The notes: generated by a model from the sequence alone, not told the origin. DNA of 64,000 nucleotides from Tupaia tana (GCA_026018925.1 JAKSZU010000005.1:81508398-81572397), one strand, 5' to 3'. Positions 31,635 to 43,467 are shown, numbered from the stretch's first letter. Numbers and translations are program-made.

Positions 31635-31902
31635 GGTTAGCAGATGGTGCAGTGGTTACGTCACTGGATTCCCACATTGGCAATGACTGTTTGAGTCCTG
31701 GACCTGGTGGCTTGAAACTCATGCTGGGCATGTTTGTGTGTGTCCAAGATCCCAGGAGGAGAATGGAGGAGAACAGATTGTGGCATGGCCATTCCCCCCT
31801 GGGGGGTGATTTCTCACTTTTCCTCTCACTGTTCTCTGTCTCTTTCTCTGACAAGCACACATACCCTAAGGTAAAAATCTATATAAAAAAAATCTTGAAA
31901 AA
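31635..31902 (+). mobile_element. tRNA-derived SINE in L1MA
   Basis: GGGGTTAGCAGATGGTGCAGTGG head, GTTTGAGTCCTGG, ATCCCAGGAGGAGAATGGAGG body, CTAAGGTAAAAATC tail. It sits directly behind the second-family SINE. Confidence 0.9.
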
Positions 31903-31985
31903 AATTACACTGTATCTCATACATATGTACAATTACTACGGGCCAGGCCATTTAAAAGTAAAACATTTTTAAAAAGATGATCTCA

Positions 31986-32243
31986 GGGCCAGCAGGTAGC
32001 ATGGCGTTTAATACACTCCCACATGGTCAATTGCAGTTTGAGTCCCAGATCTGGGAGCTTGAAAATCATGCCTGGTGCATGTACATGTATGCCCAAAATC
32101 CTGAGAGGAGAACAGAAGAGAAGGGATTACAGAGTGGCCAAATCCTTTGGGCAATAATTTTTCACTTTCACTCTCTCTGTTATCTCTGTCTCTCTCTTCT
32201 AGCATGTGTTCTATGACAAAAGCCTGAAAAAAAAAAAAAAAAA
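31986..32243 (+). mobile_element. tRNA-derived SINE
   Basis: AGGGCCAGCAGGTAGCATGGCG head, TCCTGAGAGGAGAACAGAAG body, TATGACAAAAGCC and a pure A tail (about 17 A). Confidence 0.9.
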
Positions 32244-33233
32244 GAGGCTCTAATTTTTGAGTTAAGTTGCTGGCAAGTAAGAATTGACAATAGACACTTA
32301 GAAAGTGAAGCATGTTCATACTCATCATTAAAACATATGGATTTTAATTAATCTAATTTCTATCTTTAACTGATTTACCTTATTATTGCAATCTGAATCT
32401 CAGTTAAGGGTTGTAAGTATTTCTGTTTTAGATGAAGTGCTTTTACTTTGAGTAAACTATGTTTTTACAGATTGGTAGGTTTTATTTTTAACCTCTTTTT
32501 ATGACTTCTATATAGCCTGAAATAAGCTTCTAAAATTCAACTATTTACATGGATATAGATTTGAAGTACCATATATTTAAATATTGTTTGCCCAATAAAT
32601 GCCTCTACATAAAAAATCCAGTCAATTGCAAATTGGTTCATTACGGGAAATATGCTACTCTCCTTAGAATTCTATAGCATTTGGTCATTTGAAGGTAATT
32701 ACGAAACTACTTTCCGCAATATGAATTGTAGCCTAATTAAACTAGCCTCTGGGCGGCCACAGTGGTGATGCTGGATAAGCAGCATTTTTTCTAATTCCCC
32801 CAATACTACTATGTGCTGCTTAATTTTGCTGATTTCATGTGTTTCCTGCCAACTTAAACTTTTTCATATTTTAATATGACTCAATGCTGAAATAAAGTAT
32901 TTTATAGGCAAAAATTCAGCAACAGCTTTTTGAACAGGGTAAAGATAAGACATTTGTGAAATTGGTAAAAGCAAGCATTAGAAATAAAAATCTACACATT
33001 TCATAAATAGGTGATAAAATCATAATTAAACACATTCTTGGTATGTTGTGCTTAAATACAAATCAATAAGGTAGCAAACATAGCAACTTAACGACTGTAT
33101 TTCTAAATTTAATGTAACATAGATATGGATATCTAAAAGGAATTTTAAATGTAGTTTCTATTAAGTGTTATCTTCTAAAGTGAAAACACTTTAGAAACTT
33201 CAAGATTTGTTTGTAAACTAGTATTTACTTAAA
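32244..33233. other. Repeat-free sequence, candidate conserved element at 32600-32960
   Basis: No mobile element recognised. Bases 32600-32960 have higher sequence complexity and several TAATTA/ATTA homeodomain-type cores (for example GGTAATTACGAAAC and CCTAATTAAACTAG), plus a CpG in GGGCGGCC. I have no conservation data. Confidence 0.35.
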
Positions 33234-33246
33234 ACTAGTGTCATAG

Positions 33247-33517
33247 GAACCAGCAGTTAACGTAATGGCTATGTCGCTGGACTCCCAGGTAGCTGACTGC
33301 GGTTTGCGTCCCAGACCCCGGTGGCTTTAAACTCACGCCAGGCGCGTGTGCGTGCGTGCCCAAGATCCCGAGAGGAGAAAGGAAGAGAAGGGATTGTAGT
33401 ATGGCTATCTCCCCTGGGGGGTGATTTCTCGCTTTCTATCTCTCTGTCTCTCTCTGTCTGCCTGGTGAGTGCACGCACCCAGTAGCAAAAAACTCTCAAA
33501 AAAAAAAAGAAAAAAAA
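33247..33517 (+). mobile_element. Young tRNA SINE with TSD
   Basis: GGAACCAGCAGTTAACGTAATGG head (GGAACC type), GTTTGCGTCCCAGACCCC, CpG-rich body, A-rich tail. AACTAGT(G/A)TCATA at 33234-33246 and 33518-33530 is the duplication. Confidence 0.94.
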
Positions 33518-33635
33518 ACTAGTATCATAAGTATATGAAAATTTATTATGGAGTTAAGAATAAAGAAGTTCAATAACTTCCATCTTTTCGGGAATTCAGT
33601 TATAGTTTCTGTGCATAAATGTAAATTCATAATAT

Positions 33636-33899
33636 TTTTTCTTTGGAGGTTTTGGCCTTAGGGCACATATATTCACCAAAGAGAAAGAGAGAGAGAGACA
33701 GTGAGAAGGAAAGTGAAAAATTACCCCCAATGGGGGATGGTCATGCTGCAATCCCTTTCCTTCCATACTCTTCCTGGAATCTTAGAGACACCTACACACA
33801 TGCCCGTTGTGAATTTCAAGTCACCTGGTCTGGGACCCGAACTGTTGTCAACTATGTAGGAGTCAAGCAGTGTAACTGCTATGCTATCTTTTGATCCCA
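33636..33899 (-). mobile_element. tRNA-derived SINE, antisense, diverged
   Basis: TTTGGCCTTAGGGCACATATA, GAGAAAGAGAGAGAGAGACAG, GCTGCAATCCCTTTCC, CGAACTGTTGTCAAC, TGCTATCTTTTGATCCC. Confidence 0.88.
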
Positions 33900-34348
33900 A
33901 CTCATAATAATTTATCTACAGCTGGCTTGTTTTATTCTTACTCATTCATCTCAGAAATGTATGATAGTGCCACAAATTTAGATATCATATCTATTTATAT
34001 TTCTTATTTTATTTCAATAGTATATTGAAGTACTTCCTGAGAGACATACAAAAAGGTACTGTGGCTTTTCATTTATTCCATTTTTAATTCTAAAACATTT
34101 TAAATAAATTAAGTAAACCATAGTCAAATGTCCTAACAAAGAGATATGTTCTTCCATTAGGTTTAAACAGATTATATATTGCTATAATTTTAAGGGTGTT
34201 TTTCATAAAATGAAATATTAGTTTTAAGATCTATTTGCACTTCATTCTTTTCATAGTGAAAAACATTTTTCTGAATTTGTTGTCTCCTTATTGTCTAAAA
34301 CTAATCCAAGTAATTTGTGTAAATGCACAGAAATGCACATGCAGACAC
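33900..34348. other. Unassigned AT-rich sequence
   Basis: Nothing recognised. Confidence 0.35.
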
Positions 34349-34368
34349 ACAAACACACTCACTTACAC

Positions 34369-34441
<73 letters not shown>
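34349..34441 (+). repeat. Compound (AC)n(AT)n microsatellite
   Basis: Imperfect then pure CA units to about 34401, followed by about 20 TA units to 34441, abutting the tail end of an antisense SINE. Confidence 0.95.
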
Positions 34442-34444
<3 letters not shown>

Positions 34445-34446
<2 letters not shown>

Positions 34447-34656
34447 TTTTAATAGAGATTTTTGCTATAGGGCATGTGTGCTTCCTGGAGAGACAGAGAG
34501 AAAGTGAGAAATCAACCCTGCCTGGGAGTGATTTGACTTTTGGCATGCATGCACATATGGCTGGCATGAGTTATAAGCTACAAGGTCCAGGACTTGAACC
34601 ACGGTTGACTACATGGGAGTTCAGCACTGTATCCCTTACACTATCTGTTGGGCCTT
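34445..34656 (-). mobile_element. tRNA-derived SINE, antisense, internal deletion
   Basis: TTTTTGCTATAGGGCATGTG, GAGAAATCAACCCTGCCTGG, then directly TTTGGCATGCATGCACATATGG. The GCAATCCCTTCTCC segment is missing. It ends TGTTGGGCC. Confidence 0.85.
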
Positions 34657-34689
34657 ATATCAGATATATTAAAATGTTGAGGAAAAAGT

Positions 34690-35170
34690 GTTCTTTCACA
34701 ATTGCTAAGACATGGAATCAACCCAAATGCCCAAGAATAGATGAGTGGATTAAAAAAATGTGGCACATATGCACTATGGAATACTACTTAGCCATGCAAA
34801 GTAATAAGACCTGGCATTTGACACTAAGTAGATGAATATGGAAAAGCAAGCCAGACTATGAAAGAAAGGCATTGTATGTATGTCCCCGCTTAATATATAT
34901 CAAATGTCTGCACTCTGTGACAAAAAACTAAAAGACTAGAAATCATAACAGAATGGAAGGCAATGGTGGATAGTAGAAACAGTATAGTAGGAAGTGGGTG
35001 ACAGTGGGAGAAAGGGGATCAAGAATAATATACATTTATGAGAGACAAAAATGAAAAGTCATCTGTTGATATTGTACATGGTAATATTTTTTTCAATGAT
35101 ATGAATGTTTCTTCATGCTGGAAAAAAACATTTTGTACACTGTAAAGATGTACAATGATTAAACGTAAAA
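34690..35170 (+). mobile_element. LINE-1 ORF2 end plus 3' UTR (subfamily A)
   Basis: TTGCTAAGACATGGAATCAACC, GGCACATATGCACTATGGAATAC, CATCTGTTGATATTGTACATGG, ACACTGTAAAGATGTACAATG and an A tail. Confidence 0.92.
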
Positions 35171-35189
35171 AAAAAAGAAGATAAAAAGA

Positions 35190-35650
35190 AAAAAAAAAGA
35201 TACGATGGTAGGGAAGGCAAGTGTTGATACCAGAGACTACAGGGGAAAGGGTGGTAAGAAGAGGGATGAGGGAAGGGGCTCATGAAGAAATACTTAATGG
35301 ACTTGGGGCCGGCAGGTGGCATGGTGGTTGGAGGCGCTGGACAACCACATGGCCGACCATGGTTCAAGTCTCGGACCTGATGGTTTGCTTTCTCACTTCC
35401 TCTCTCTCTCTCTGTCTCTCTCTGATCAAACTGGAAAATAATAATGATAATAATAATAAATAAAGTTAAATAAAAATAATTTAAAAAATACTTAATGGAC
35501 TTAAGAATGTAAAGTTCTCCCACGAGTATGATGCATATGGTAAGATCCTTGATATGTCATGTACTACATGCAAACCCTGAAAATCTGTATTGTGCACTAT
35601 AGAGATGTACAACAATTAAATGTAAATAAGAAATTATAAAATAAAAATGA
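35190..35650 (+). mobile_element. Second LINE-1 3' UTR, tandem, holding a SINE
   Basis: GGTAGGGAAGGCAAGTGTTGATAC, GGGAAAGGGTGGTAAGAAGAGGG, then after the SINE TGATGCATATGGTAAGATCC and AGAGATGTACAACAATTAAATG. It follows the previous LINE-1's A tail. Confidence 0.85.
35305..35486 (+). mobile_element. Short-form tRNA SINE with TSD
   Basis: GGGGCCGGCAGGTGGCATGGTGG head, GTTCAAGTCTCGG, TTTGCTTTCTCACTTCCTC short-form junction, ATAATAAATAAAG tail. AATACTTAATGGACTT is duplicated at 35289-35304 and just after the tail (about 35488-35503). Confidence 0.93.
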
Positions 35651-35789
35651 AAGAAAAGTATGAAGCAACTTACAATCCCTTTTTAAAAACTTTACACTCC
35701 ATCTTTTAATAATATAATTAGAATACCAATTTCTCAAAAAGTATACACAAGCACCAAAATTTCATTCAACATTTAAAAAGTGTACATTA

Positions 35790-35945
35790 AACATAGTACA
35801 ATGTACTGTTCTTTGTTGAAAATTATCATTGTGACATTATCCTTGATTTGATTATCACTCACTGCATGCATGCTTTGAAAACCACATTATACTTCACAAA
35901 TAGGTACAGGAATTAAATGCAAATAATAAATACACAAAAACAAAA
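35790..35945 (+). mobile_element. L1MA-type 3' tip
   Basis: TGTGACATTATCCTTGATTTG, ATTATCACTCACTGCATGCATG and AACCACATTATACTTCAC correspond to the final 130 bp of the L1MA 3' UTR, followed by an A-rich end. Confidence 0.65.
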
Positions 35946-36156
35946 AGAAGACACATGAAACTCAGAATAGTAGTTAGTACCTTCAAAAGAAAAAGACTAT
36001 TGAATGCTGTCTTTCCAACATCTACAAACAAACCTGTTGCCATTGGTTATTAGTTTGCCTTAGTACTTGAAAGATATTGCTTTAATAACTCTTGTCTCCT
36101 GCTGCTGATGGAAGTTTATTGGTGTTACTGCCATATAAAAAATCTGCAATTTCTTT

Positions 36157-36376
36157 TATTTTTTTAGGTTTTTTGCCCTACGGTGCATGCACTCACTGGA
36201 AAGAGAGATAGACACAGTGAGAGGGAAAGTAAGAATTAACTTCCCAGGGGTGATGGCCATGCTGCAATCCCTTCTCCTCCATTTTTCTCTTTGGCACATA
36301 TGCACACATGTCTGGCGTGATTTTCAAGCCACTGGATCTAGGACTCAAACCATGGTTGGCCCTGTGGGATTTCAGA
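36157..36376 (-). mobile_element. tRNA-derived SINE, antisense, head truncated
   Basis: TTTGCCCTACGGTGCATGC, GCTGCAATCCCTTCTCCTCC, ACTCAAACCATGGTTGGCC. It stops after CTGTGGGATTTCAG without the last 40 bp of the head. Confidence 0.85.
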
Positions 36377-36855
36377 CATGGAATTTCTAAGTTGTTTCCA
36401 ATAATTACTGTACTTTAGAGTTAAACCAATAGGTTTTTTCAATGTGAACTTACTATTTTTATGATATTTCTTGGGATACAGATATTAAATCAGTCTTTCA
36501 TTTAATAGTTGAAGGCTTCCTGCAGTTTGAGTACTATTCTAGGAGAAAGGACACTCTGAGCAAGATATGATACTCTAACCAGCAACACGTGCTAGAAGAT
36601 ATTACATTAAATAAGCCAATATATCAAAATCTACATACTCTAACTTTTTTTGTTTATGCTTTTGTTTTTCAGTAGATGTCAGTGTCCACATGTGATAAAG
36701 GTTTGTTCAATGATAGAAGCAGCAGAAATCCAGCAGTAAGATAAGAAGGAGAACTGGTAATTGGAGAGGCGGGGCTTTCTTCTTTCTTGTGGAGAGATTT
36801 CAGGGATGATGCAAAGAAGGTTTTTATTTTTTTTATTTTATAAAGTGAAAATTAC
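36377..36855. other. Unassigned sequence
   Basis: Nothing recognised. Confidence 0.35.
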
Positions 36856-36859
36856 AATA

Positions 36860-37150
36860 CTTTTTTTCAACAGAAAATTTTACTTTCTTTTTTTCTGTTA
36901 AATGCTTTTTTCCTTTGCCACTACTACCCACTCTCTACCATCCAACCCCCGCTTACAGTCTCTGGTATCTACCCCTTTTTTATAGCAGTTATTTTAAAAT
37001 TTATTTTATCCATTTAATTACTATACATCGCTCAGCTTATAAGTTGAATTTACTATGCATGAACACACTTAACACCAAACCAGTTGAGAATAAAAACACA
37101 TTATCATCAACAGATAATAATCCATTTCTGTGTCTCATAAATGTCTGAGG
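36860..37150 (-). mobile_element. Two LINE-1 3' UTR fragments, antisense
   Basis: Left 36860-36985: CACTCTCTACCATCCAACCC and CAGTCTCTGGTATCTAC (subfamily A). Right 36990-37150: TTAATTACTATACATCGCTC and CACATTATCATCAACAGATAATAATCC (subfamily C). Confidence 0.78.
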
Positions 37151-37766
37151 CAAAGAGGTTTAAGTGGGCTGTAATCCAGAAAGACAAAGCAAGCATGACC
37201 AAGCAAGATATAGTCACCTTAGCAAGGATCTGAAGTTTTTTATTAAATTTAGAAAACTCTAAAAGATTATCCCTGACAATATCTATCATTCTAGTATTTC
37301 TGTTTTCTACTTCTGGATCCTATGAAATTCATTTGAATTTTCTTATTCTATTATCAACATTTTCATTCTGTCTTCTATATTCATTCTCCTTCTCCATGAA
37401 GTCTACCATTTTCTTCATTTCTTCTCTTTCTTATCTCTGTGAACTATCTGATTTCACTGAGGGATATAGGTAAACAATAAATGTTTATTATTCAAATATG
37501 TGGTAGCTTTGTGGTTGATAATCAGTATCTCCTCCTTGGAAAGTAAAAATGTCTAGATACTAAGAATGTATGATATTTTGAATTCCCAATGCCCATCAAT
37601 GAGTCTTAACTTAGGAAGTTAAGTAAATGGCAGTATATAATAATTAGCTACCATATGATGTAGAACTGAAAATATTTGAATTCTTACTACCTTCCAATTC
37701 TAGGCTGGTGTTAACATGTAGTCACAAGTTACATGATATGCGACTTTTTAAATAAAGCGTAAATAG
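37151..37766. other. Unassigned sequence
   Basis: Bases 37260-37450 are pyrimidine-rich (TTCTTCATTTCTTCTCTTTC) and could be an antisense LINE-1 ORF1 coiled-coil remnant, but the match is too weak to call. Confidence 0.3.
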
Positions 37767-38028
37767 GGACCAGCAGATGGCATAGCATTTATGTTGCTGG
37801 ATTCTCACATAACCAACCATGGTTCAAGTCCAGTACCCGGTAACTTAAAACTCACACTGGGCATATGTACATACATGTCCAAGATCCCAGGAGGAGAATG
37901 GAGGAGAAGAGACTGTGGCATGACCATCCCCTCAGGGAGTTGATTTCTCACTTTCCTTCTCACTGTTCTCTTTTTTTCCTCTCTCTCTGGTGAGTATGTG
38001 TACTCTAAGGCAAAAACATCTAAAAAAA
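37767..38028 (+). mobile_element. tRNA-derived SINE
   Basis: GGGACCAGCAGATGGCATAGC head, GGTTCAAGTCC, ATCCCAGGAGGAGAATGGAGG, CTCTAAGGCAAAAACATC tail. Confidence 0.9.
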
Positions 38029-39221
38029 TCAAATTAAGTAAATTTACCATTCACTTTCTCACTAACATTGACATTGATGATAATAAATAACCACATATGA
38101 TTAGTGGTTATCATCTGGGGCATCTTGGATAAAGATTGTCCTCTATCGCAGAAAGTCTTACTGAACAGCTTTGCTCTGAGGGATGTGATAATTCAACAAT
38201 ATTTGTAATATACGTCCTCAAGGTTAGGTTGACATAGATGAAATCTACAGTTCTCAAAATGTACTCAAAATGTATATATCTTAAATTATCCCTAAATTAT
38301 ATAAGATTGATCAAATTAAGATTTCTTGCCATTTGGATCTCAAAGAAATACCAATTAATGAGGACATAATACTCTAACAGAAACTCGTAGCTAAACCACA
38401 GCACAATTCAAAATCATTCATTTGGCTCAATACTGTCAACATGGAGAGAAATGACCATGGTTTGGAATAAGGAGACAAACTGGTTAAATATCAATTGGAG
38501 ACATTTTATAAGTGCTGGAATATAATCTGCATTGTTTAATAGCACTATCCTCAAAAGAAGATACAGTCAATACTTCCTTGTGGGGAGGAGATGACATATA
38601 ACATTTTTTTAGAGTTTAATCTGAAGAATGGACTAGATATTTGCCAGTTCTATTGTGGGAGACAGGGAAGGAGGAGAAAAGGTATTCAGGGGAAGGGATG
38701 AAGAATGAACAAAATCTGTAAAAAAAAAAAAGGAACTAGAAATACTGAAGTCTAGCAATACAATGTATGTACGAAGCAAGGGAGTAGAGGCTGGAGAATG
38801 AGAAAAAGTCACAATAATGGAGAATTTTGAATTGTGTGGCACACATTAGTTATAAATACAAACTTGCTAAAGATGTCACAGCTACTCTTGCTGGAACATA
38901 TTTGTCATTATTACTTATCTTTGCATGTTTTTGTCTTTTTAAAATGTATTTTTTTATTCACGATAGAGTGCATGTGCATGTGTTGATAGATGAGAGAGTA
39001 CATTAAAAAATCTGCTACATATTAATATGAAAAAGAGGCATCGAAGTAAAGATGTAACAACAGAACACTGCGCAAATGAATTATAAGGACTCTTTTAATG
39101 ATTTCTCTTTAAAGTAGCTTCTGAGCAACAACAGCAAAAACAGCAACTAAAAAAACAAACAATAAAATAAAGTGGCTTCTGAGAGATAAATATCCTATAC
39201 TATAGCTGAAAGTATCTTATA
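38029..39221. other. Unassigned sequence
   Basis: No clear element. GATAGAGTGCATGTGCATGTG at about 38963 may be a scrap of an antisense SINE. Confidence 0.35.
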
Positions 39222-39238
39222 TGTTCTTCATCTTTTTT

Positions 39239-39501
39239 TTTTTTTTTTGGAGAGGTTTTCCCTATAGGGTGCGTGCGCTCGCCAGATAGACAGAGAAAGA
39301 CATAGAGACAGAAAGCGAGAAATCACCCCCCAGAGGGGATGGCCACGCCGCAATCCCTTCTCCTCCATTCTCCTCTCGGGATCTTGGGCACGCATGCAAA
39401 CGCGCCCGGCGCAAGTTTTAAGCCATCGGGTCCGGGACGCAAACCACGGTCGACTATGTGGGAGTCCAGCGACATAGCCATTACGCTAACTGCTGGTTCC
39501 C
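39239..39501 (-). mobile_element. Young tRNA SINE, antisense with 17 bp TSD
   Basis: TATAGGGTGCGTGCGCTCGCC, CGCCGCAATCCC, GACGCAAACCACGGTCGAC, GCTAACTGCTGGTTCC. Exact duplication TGTTCTTCATCTTTTTT at 39222-39238 and 39502-39518. Confidence 0.96.
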
Positions 39502-39529
39502 TGTTCTTCATCTTTTTTAAGTGTTATTT

Positions 39530-39790
39530 TATTATTTTTTGAATATTTTTTCCCATAGGGTATGGGCACTCATTGGAGAGAGATTATGAAAGTGAAAGTA
39601 AATAATCATCCCCCAGGGATGATGGTTATACCATGATTCCTTCTCCTCCAGTCTCCTGGGATTTCAGGCACTCTCACACATGTGTCTGGAGAACAATGTG
39701 ATTTTCAAGTTGCCAGGTCTGGGCCTTGAACTACAAACATCCATCTGGGAGTCCAACACTTTAACCATTATGCTACCTGCTGTCTCCTTG
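39530..39790 (-). mobile_element. Older tRNA SINE, antisense
   Basis: TTTTCCCATAGGGTATGGGCAC, TCCTTCTCCTCCAGTC, CCTTGAACTACAAACATCC, TGCTACCTGCTGTCTCC. AAGTGTTATTT repeats at 39519-39529 and 39791-39801. The younger SINE landed right beside it. Confidence 0.88.
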
Positions 39791-39801
39791 AAGTGTTATT
39801 T

Positions 39802-40364
39802 AACCTAATTTTTCACAGTTGCATTTTAAAAAATGTCACGTATTTAATTTTATAATCACTGCTACTGCGGAAAAGATGTTTCCTTCTAGAGTCTTGTCTT
39901 CAAACAAACCACTTCATTGCTGGAATTCATTCATTTAAACTATTGGATATTATCCAAGATGTTAAGGACCAATTTAATAAATTAGTTTTCACAAAATTCG
40001 TAGAAGATACTATTCTCATTTATTTGACATCAAAAAGTGTCTTTCTTTGTTAATCATTAGGAGATTAATTACATCATGGTCAGCAAATCAGCAGCATGAA
40101 ATTGAAGTAATTCAGTATTCAAATAATAAAAAGCGCATACATATTCTATGGTGACATATGCTGATCGCTGTAGAATTTTGCAGATTGATTTATGTATTTT
40201 AATTGAAATAATTCTAATCACCTCCTATAGTTCTACTCATAAACTAACATTTAGAAAGGGAAATATCATATATTCTCTCTCCAAACAGATGATCCAGATG
40301 TGAATTGATACTTTAGGTACAGGTCTGTATCAATTAATGCACAATTAAAATGATATCGACATTT
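39802..40364. other. Unassigned AT-rich sequence
   Basis: Nothing recognised. Confidence 0.35.
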
Positions 40365-40378
40365 AAAGTTTCCTGAGT

Positions 40379-40760
40379 GAGGCATTGTATGTACCCACTT
40401 AATATAATATATGCCAAATGTCTTCATTCTGTGGCAGAAACTGAAAGATTGGAAGGTATACAAGCATGGAGAGCAACTGCAGATATTAGAGACAGTGTTG
40501 GTAGAGGGTTGGAAATGGGGAGGGTGAGAGGGTGACAATCAAGGGGAAAAAGAAAGAAGCAAAACATTGAAGGGACACAGAAGTGAAAAATGATCTATTG
40601 ATGATAATGTATATGGTAGTATCTTTGATTAGGCTACTGTGCAGTGTATTCGTGCTGGGAAAATTCATCTTGTATTATGTAATGATATACAGTGATTGAA
40701 TATAAAAATTATAAAATTGAACAAGAGAAAAAGTAAATTAATTGTAAAATTGTAAAAAAA
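40379..40760 (+). mobile_element. LINE-1 3' UTR with TSD, 382 bp
   Basis: GAGGCATTGTATGTACCCAC to TGATATACAGTGATTGAATATAA plus A-rich tail. The 14 bp duplication TAAAGTTTCCTGAG is exact at 40365-40378 and 40761-40774, which fixes the 5' truncation point. The best-delimited LINE-1 in the window. Confidence 0.95.
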
Positions 40761-40927
40761 TAAAGTTTCCTGAGCATATTGTATACAAATAATGTATAAA
40801 TTAATGGAAATTTTCCATCTCAGTTGAAATCTTGCAGATTCTGTGTTCTACTTATGCAACTTTTACACTGCCCAATGCCTTTCTGTTATAAAATGACATT
40901 TCCTAAACATTAATTCTTTTATGCTTT

Positions 40928-41160
40928 ATTTTTTATTTGGTCAGAGGGTACATGTGTTCACTGGAGAGAGGGGTAGGGGAGGAGTGAGGAAATACTCCCC
41001 TTGGGCAGTAGTCATGCTGCGATCCCTTTTGATCCCTCTCTGTCCAGGATTTGGGCATTCATGCACATATACCCAGCATGTTTTTCCAAATAAAACTAGA
41101 GCACTTTAGTCTGCCATGAGATTCAGCTGCCTTAACCACCAAGCCATGGGTTGGCTCCCT
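40928..41160 (-). mobile_element. tRNA-derived SINE, antisense, old
   Basis: GGTCAGAGGGTACATGTGTTC, GCTGCGATCCCTTTTGATCC, CTTAACCACCAAGCCATGGG. Diverged. Confidence 0.75.
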
Positions 41161-41454
41161 AAATAATCATTCTAAAAGGATAAAATTGTTCAATTTTTAG
41201 TTGTTTACAATTGGTCAATTCCTAATGGTGTTGAAGTAAGAAAAAGGGGGAAAAAGAAGAAGAAAGAATTAGACAATTTTTTAAATTTCTTTTCTTAAAT
41301 TATCTCATTGTATCACATGATCACTTGTAAAGTTTCAGCCACCAAAATTATGCTTTTGTGTCAAACACTTTATAGTTCTTTTGTCCTTCAACTTTAGGTA
41401 CTTCATTAAAGATTATATCCATTTTTTTATTACTCTGAGTTTTTTTTTTTATTT

Positions 41455-43350
41455 TGTATTTTAAAAATTATTACTGAAATGTTTTAACATATAAAACAGA
41501 GAAAAACACATCACTTAGCTTAATAGTCATCACTACATGGCCACCATTATTTCAGTTTGTACACATCAATTCACTCCTGAATAGTTTAGAATCAATCCAA
41601 AGCACAACATATCATTTCTTCTATAAATATTCACTATGCATTTTTATAAGACTAAGTTTTTTTTTTATTTTTAAGGGGTTTTCGCTATAGGGTGCGTGCG
41701 CTAGCCAGAAAGACAGAGAGAGAGAGACAGAAAGCGAGAAATCACCCCCCAGGGAGGATGGCCCTGCCACAATCCCTTCTCCTCCATTCTCTTCTCGGGA
41801 TCTTGGGCATGCACACACGCACCCGGCTTGAGTTTAAGCCACTGGGTCTGGGACTCGAACTGCGGTCAACTACATGGAAGTCCAGCTACATAGCCATTAC
41901 GCTAACTGCTGGTCCCAAGACTAAGATTTTTTTCCACAGCACAAACATGATACCTTCATCACACCAAAATTAATCACCTATTATCTCATGGAATATTCAA
42001 TGTTTTCACTTCTCTTATTATATCATAAACATTCCATTATTTATTGGTTGCTTTCACTATTTGCTTGAGTTAAGATCAAAATAAGATTCATTTATCATAA
42101 TTTATTGTCTTAAATCTTAAATCTCTTTCAATATTTAAGCTCTGCTCTTTTATTTTTCCTGCAATGTTCTTATTGTTAAACTAAATCCTTCATCATAAGG
42201 TTTCCGTGGTCTGAATTTTGCCCATTACAAACCTGCATCACTCTTCTGCATATTCCTATGACTCTTTGGGGACTAGAAAATTAATTTTAAGCGTATTCAA
42301 TACTCTGAAATAAATTCAATTTCAATTTTATTTTGTGTAGGTGATACTACGATGTTCTACCAGAAAACACATGACTTTGACTCTTTTGCTGTATTGAACA
42401 TTAATGGTGGTTTTGTGGACCTGTTAACTCAATAGAAATTGTAAAAGGTTTATATTGTAATTCAATCTTTCATTTTCTCACATTACTTAGGATATTTCTT
42501 TAGACTTTTTTTGTTTGTTTAGGGTTTTTATTTTCCTGATATTTAAAAATTGAAAGCAAATGAAATATCCAACAATATTAGCATAGTTAAATCATGATAC
42601 AACCATCTGTAATGCATTACAAATTTAGAAGTGGAAACTTGCTTATAATACTATGAATACTTTTTTTCATTAATTAAATATTTTATTTAAGTCAAGATAT
42701 TGAATAAAAGGCATGATAATAGATTAACCTCTTCTGCTATTTCTTTGAAGATTTCTTTTATTCTCTAATGATGGTAATGATGAATGACAAACCTTTGATA
42801 TTTATTGTAAATGCATAAATTTAAACACATTTAATATGTATTTAATCCCCACCAGTCATTATTTTCATTATGCTCAAATTGTCCCAGATTGTACAATAAG
42901 AAATTTCTTAGACTATTTCCTAGACTTAGTTTTCTTGATATGCAGTAATGTAGTCAAATATCAAAGATCAGTAGTCTTTGATGACTACCTTGTTATATTT
43001 AATGTCAAAATATTTTATGTATAATCTCACCCTATATCCACAATTAATGATCATTTTCTTTGGGTGGTCTTCATTACTTTAAAGTGAAAATAGTAAATTA
43101 TAAGATCAACCTATGTTCTAGGGTTGCTTGATGCTACTTGTTGAATCAAGGTTCTGAGTAACTTTCAATGGGTGATACTGGGGAACATGTGCTTTAAGGA
43201 TCAGATATGTCAAGCACTAACACTTTCTGTCTGAATTCTAATTGATACAGTGTTTTCACGATTTCATGTATCTTCCATATGTATCTTATTTTCCTCCAGC
43301 ATGAGAAATTTCTGTTTTCAATGATACCCACACAACTACTCTTTATGGCT
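41455..43350 (+). mobile_element. Ancient L1M-type 3' UTR, patchy, holding a SINE
   Basis: Blocks in the order I know from L1MB-L1ME elements: ATCCAAAGCACAACATATCA, TCTATAAATATTCACTATGC, CATCACACCAAAATTAATCACC, ATTATCTCATGGAATATTC, and later GCTCAAATTGTCCCAGATTG near 42875. The borders and exact subfamily are uncertain, and parts of the middle are unassigned. Confidence 0.5.
41657..41916 (-). mobile_element. Young tRNA SINE, antisense with TSD
   Basis: TTTTCGCTATAGGGTGCGTG, GGAGGATGGCCCTGCC, GACTCGAACTGCGGTC, GCTAACTGCTGGTCCC. AAGACTAAG lies at 41648-41656 and 41917-41925. Confidence 0.94.
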
Positions 43351-43467
43351 TTTCTTAAAATTCATTTATGATAGTCTCAGAACAAAAGCAAACCACTAAC
43401 ACAAACAATATTATTACAAAAAGCATTCTGCTGATAAATGTCATAAGTTTTTTTTTTTTTTTTTCCA

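Larger units (their letters stand above)
30490..31945 (+). mobile_element. L1MA-type LINE-1 3' end, split by three SINEs
   Basis: CAGTGTTGGTGGGAATGCAAG, ATTATTCAGCCATAAAAATATCC, GTGAAATAAGCCAAGCATAG, GGTTAATTACCCTGATTTGAG, GAAATATCACAC and then, beyond the SINEs, ATCTCATACATATGTACAATTA. This 3' UTR is of the L1MA/L1PB kind shared with other placentals, not the lineage type. Confidence 0.85.

Noticed and set aside
35190-35650. Possible tandem duplication of the preceding LINE-1
   Set aside because: The second 3' UTR differs in sequence and lacks ORF2, so a separate insertion near the first tail is simpler.
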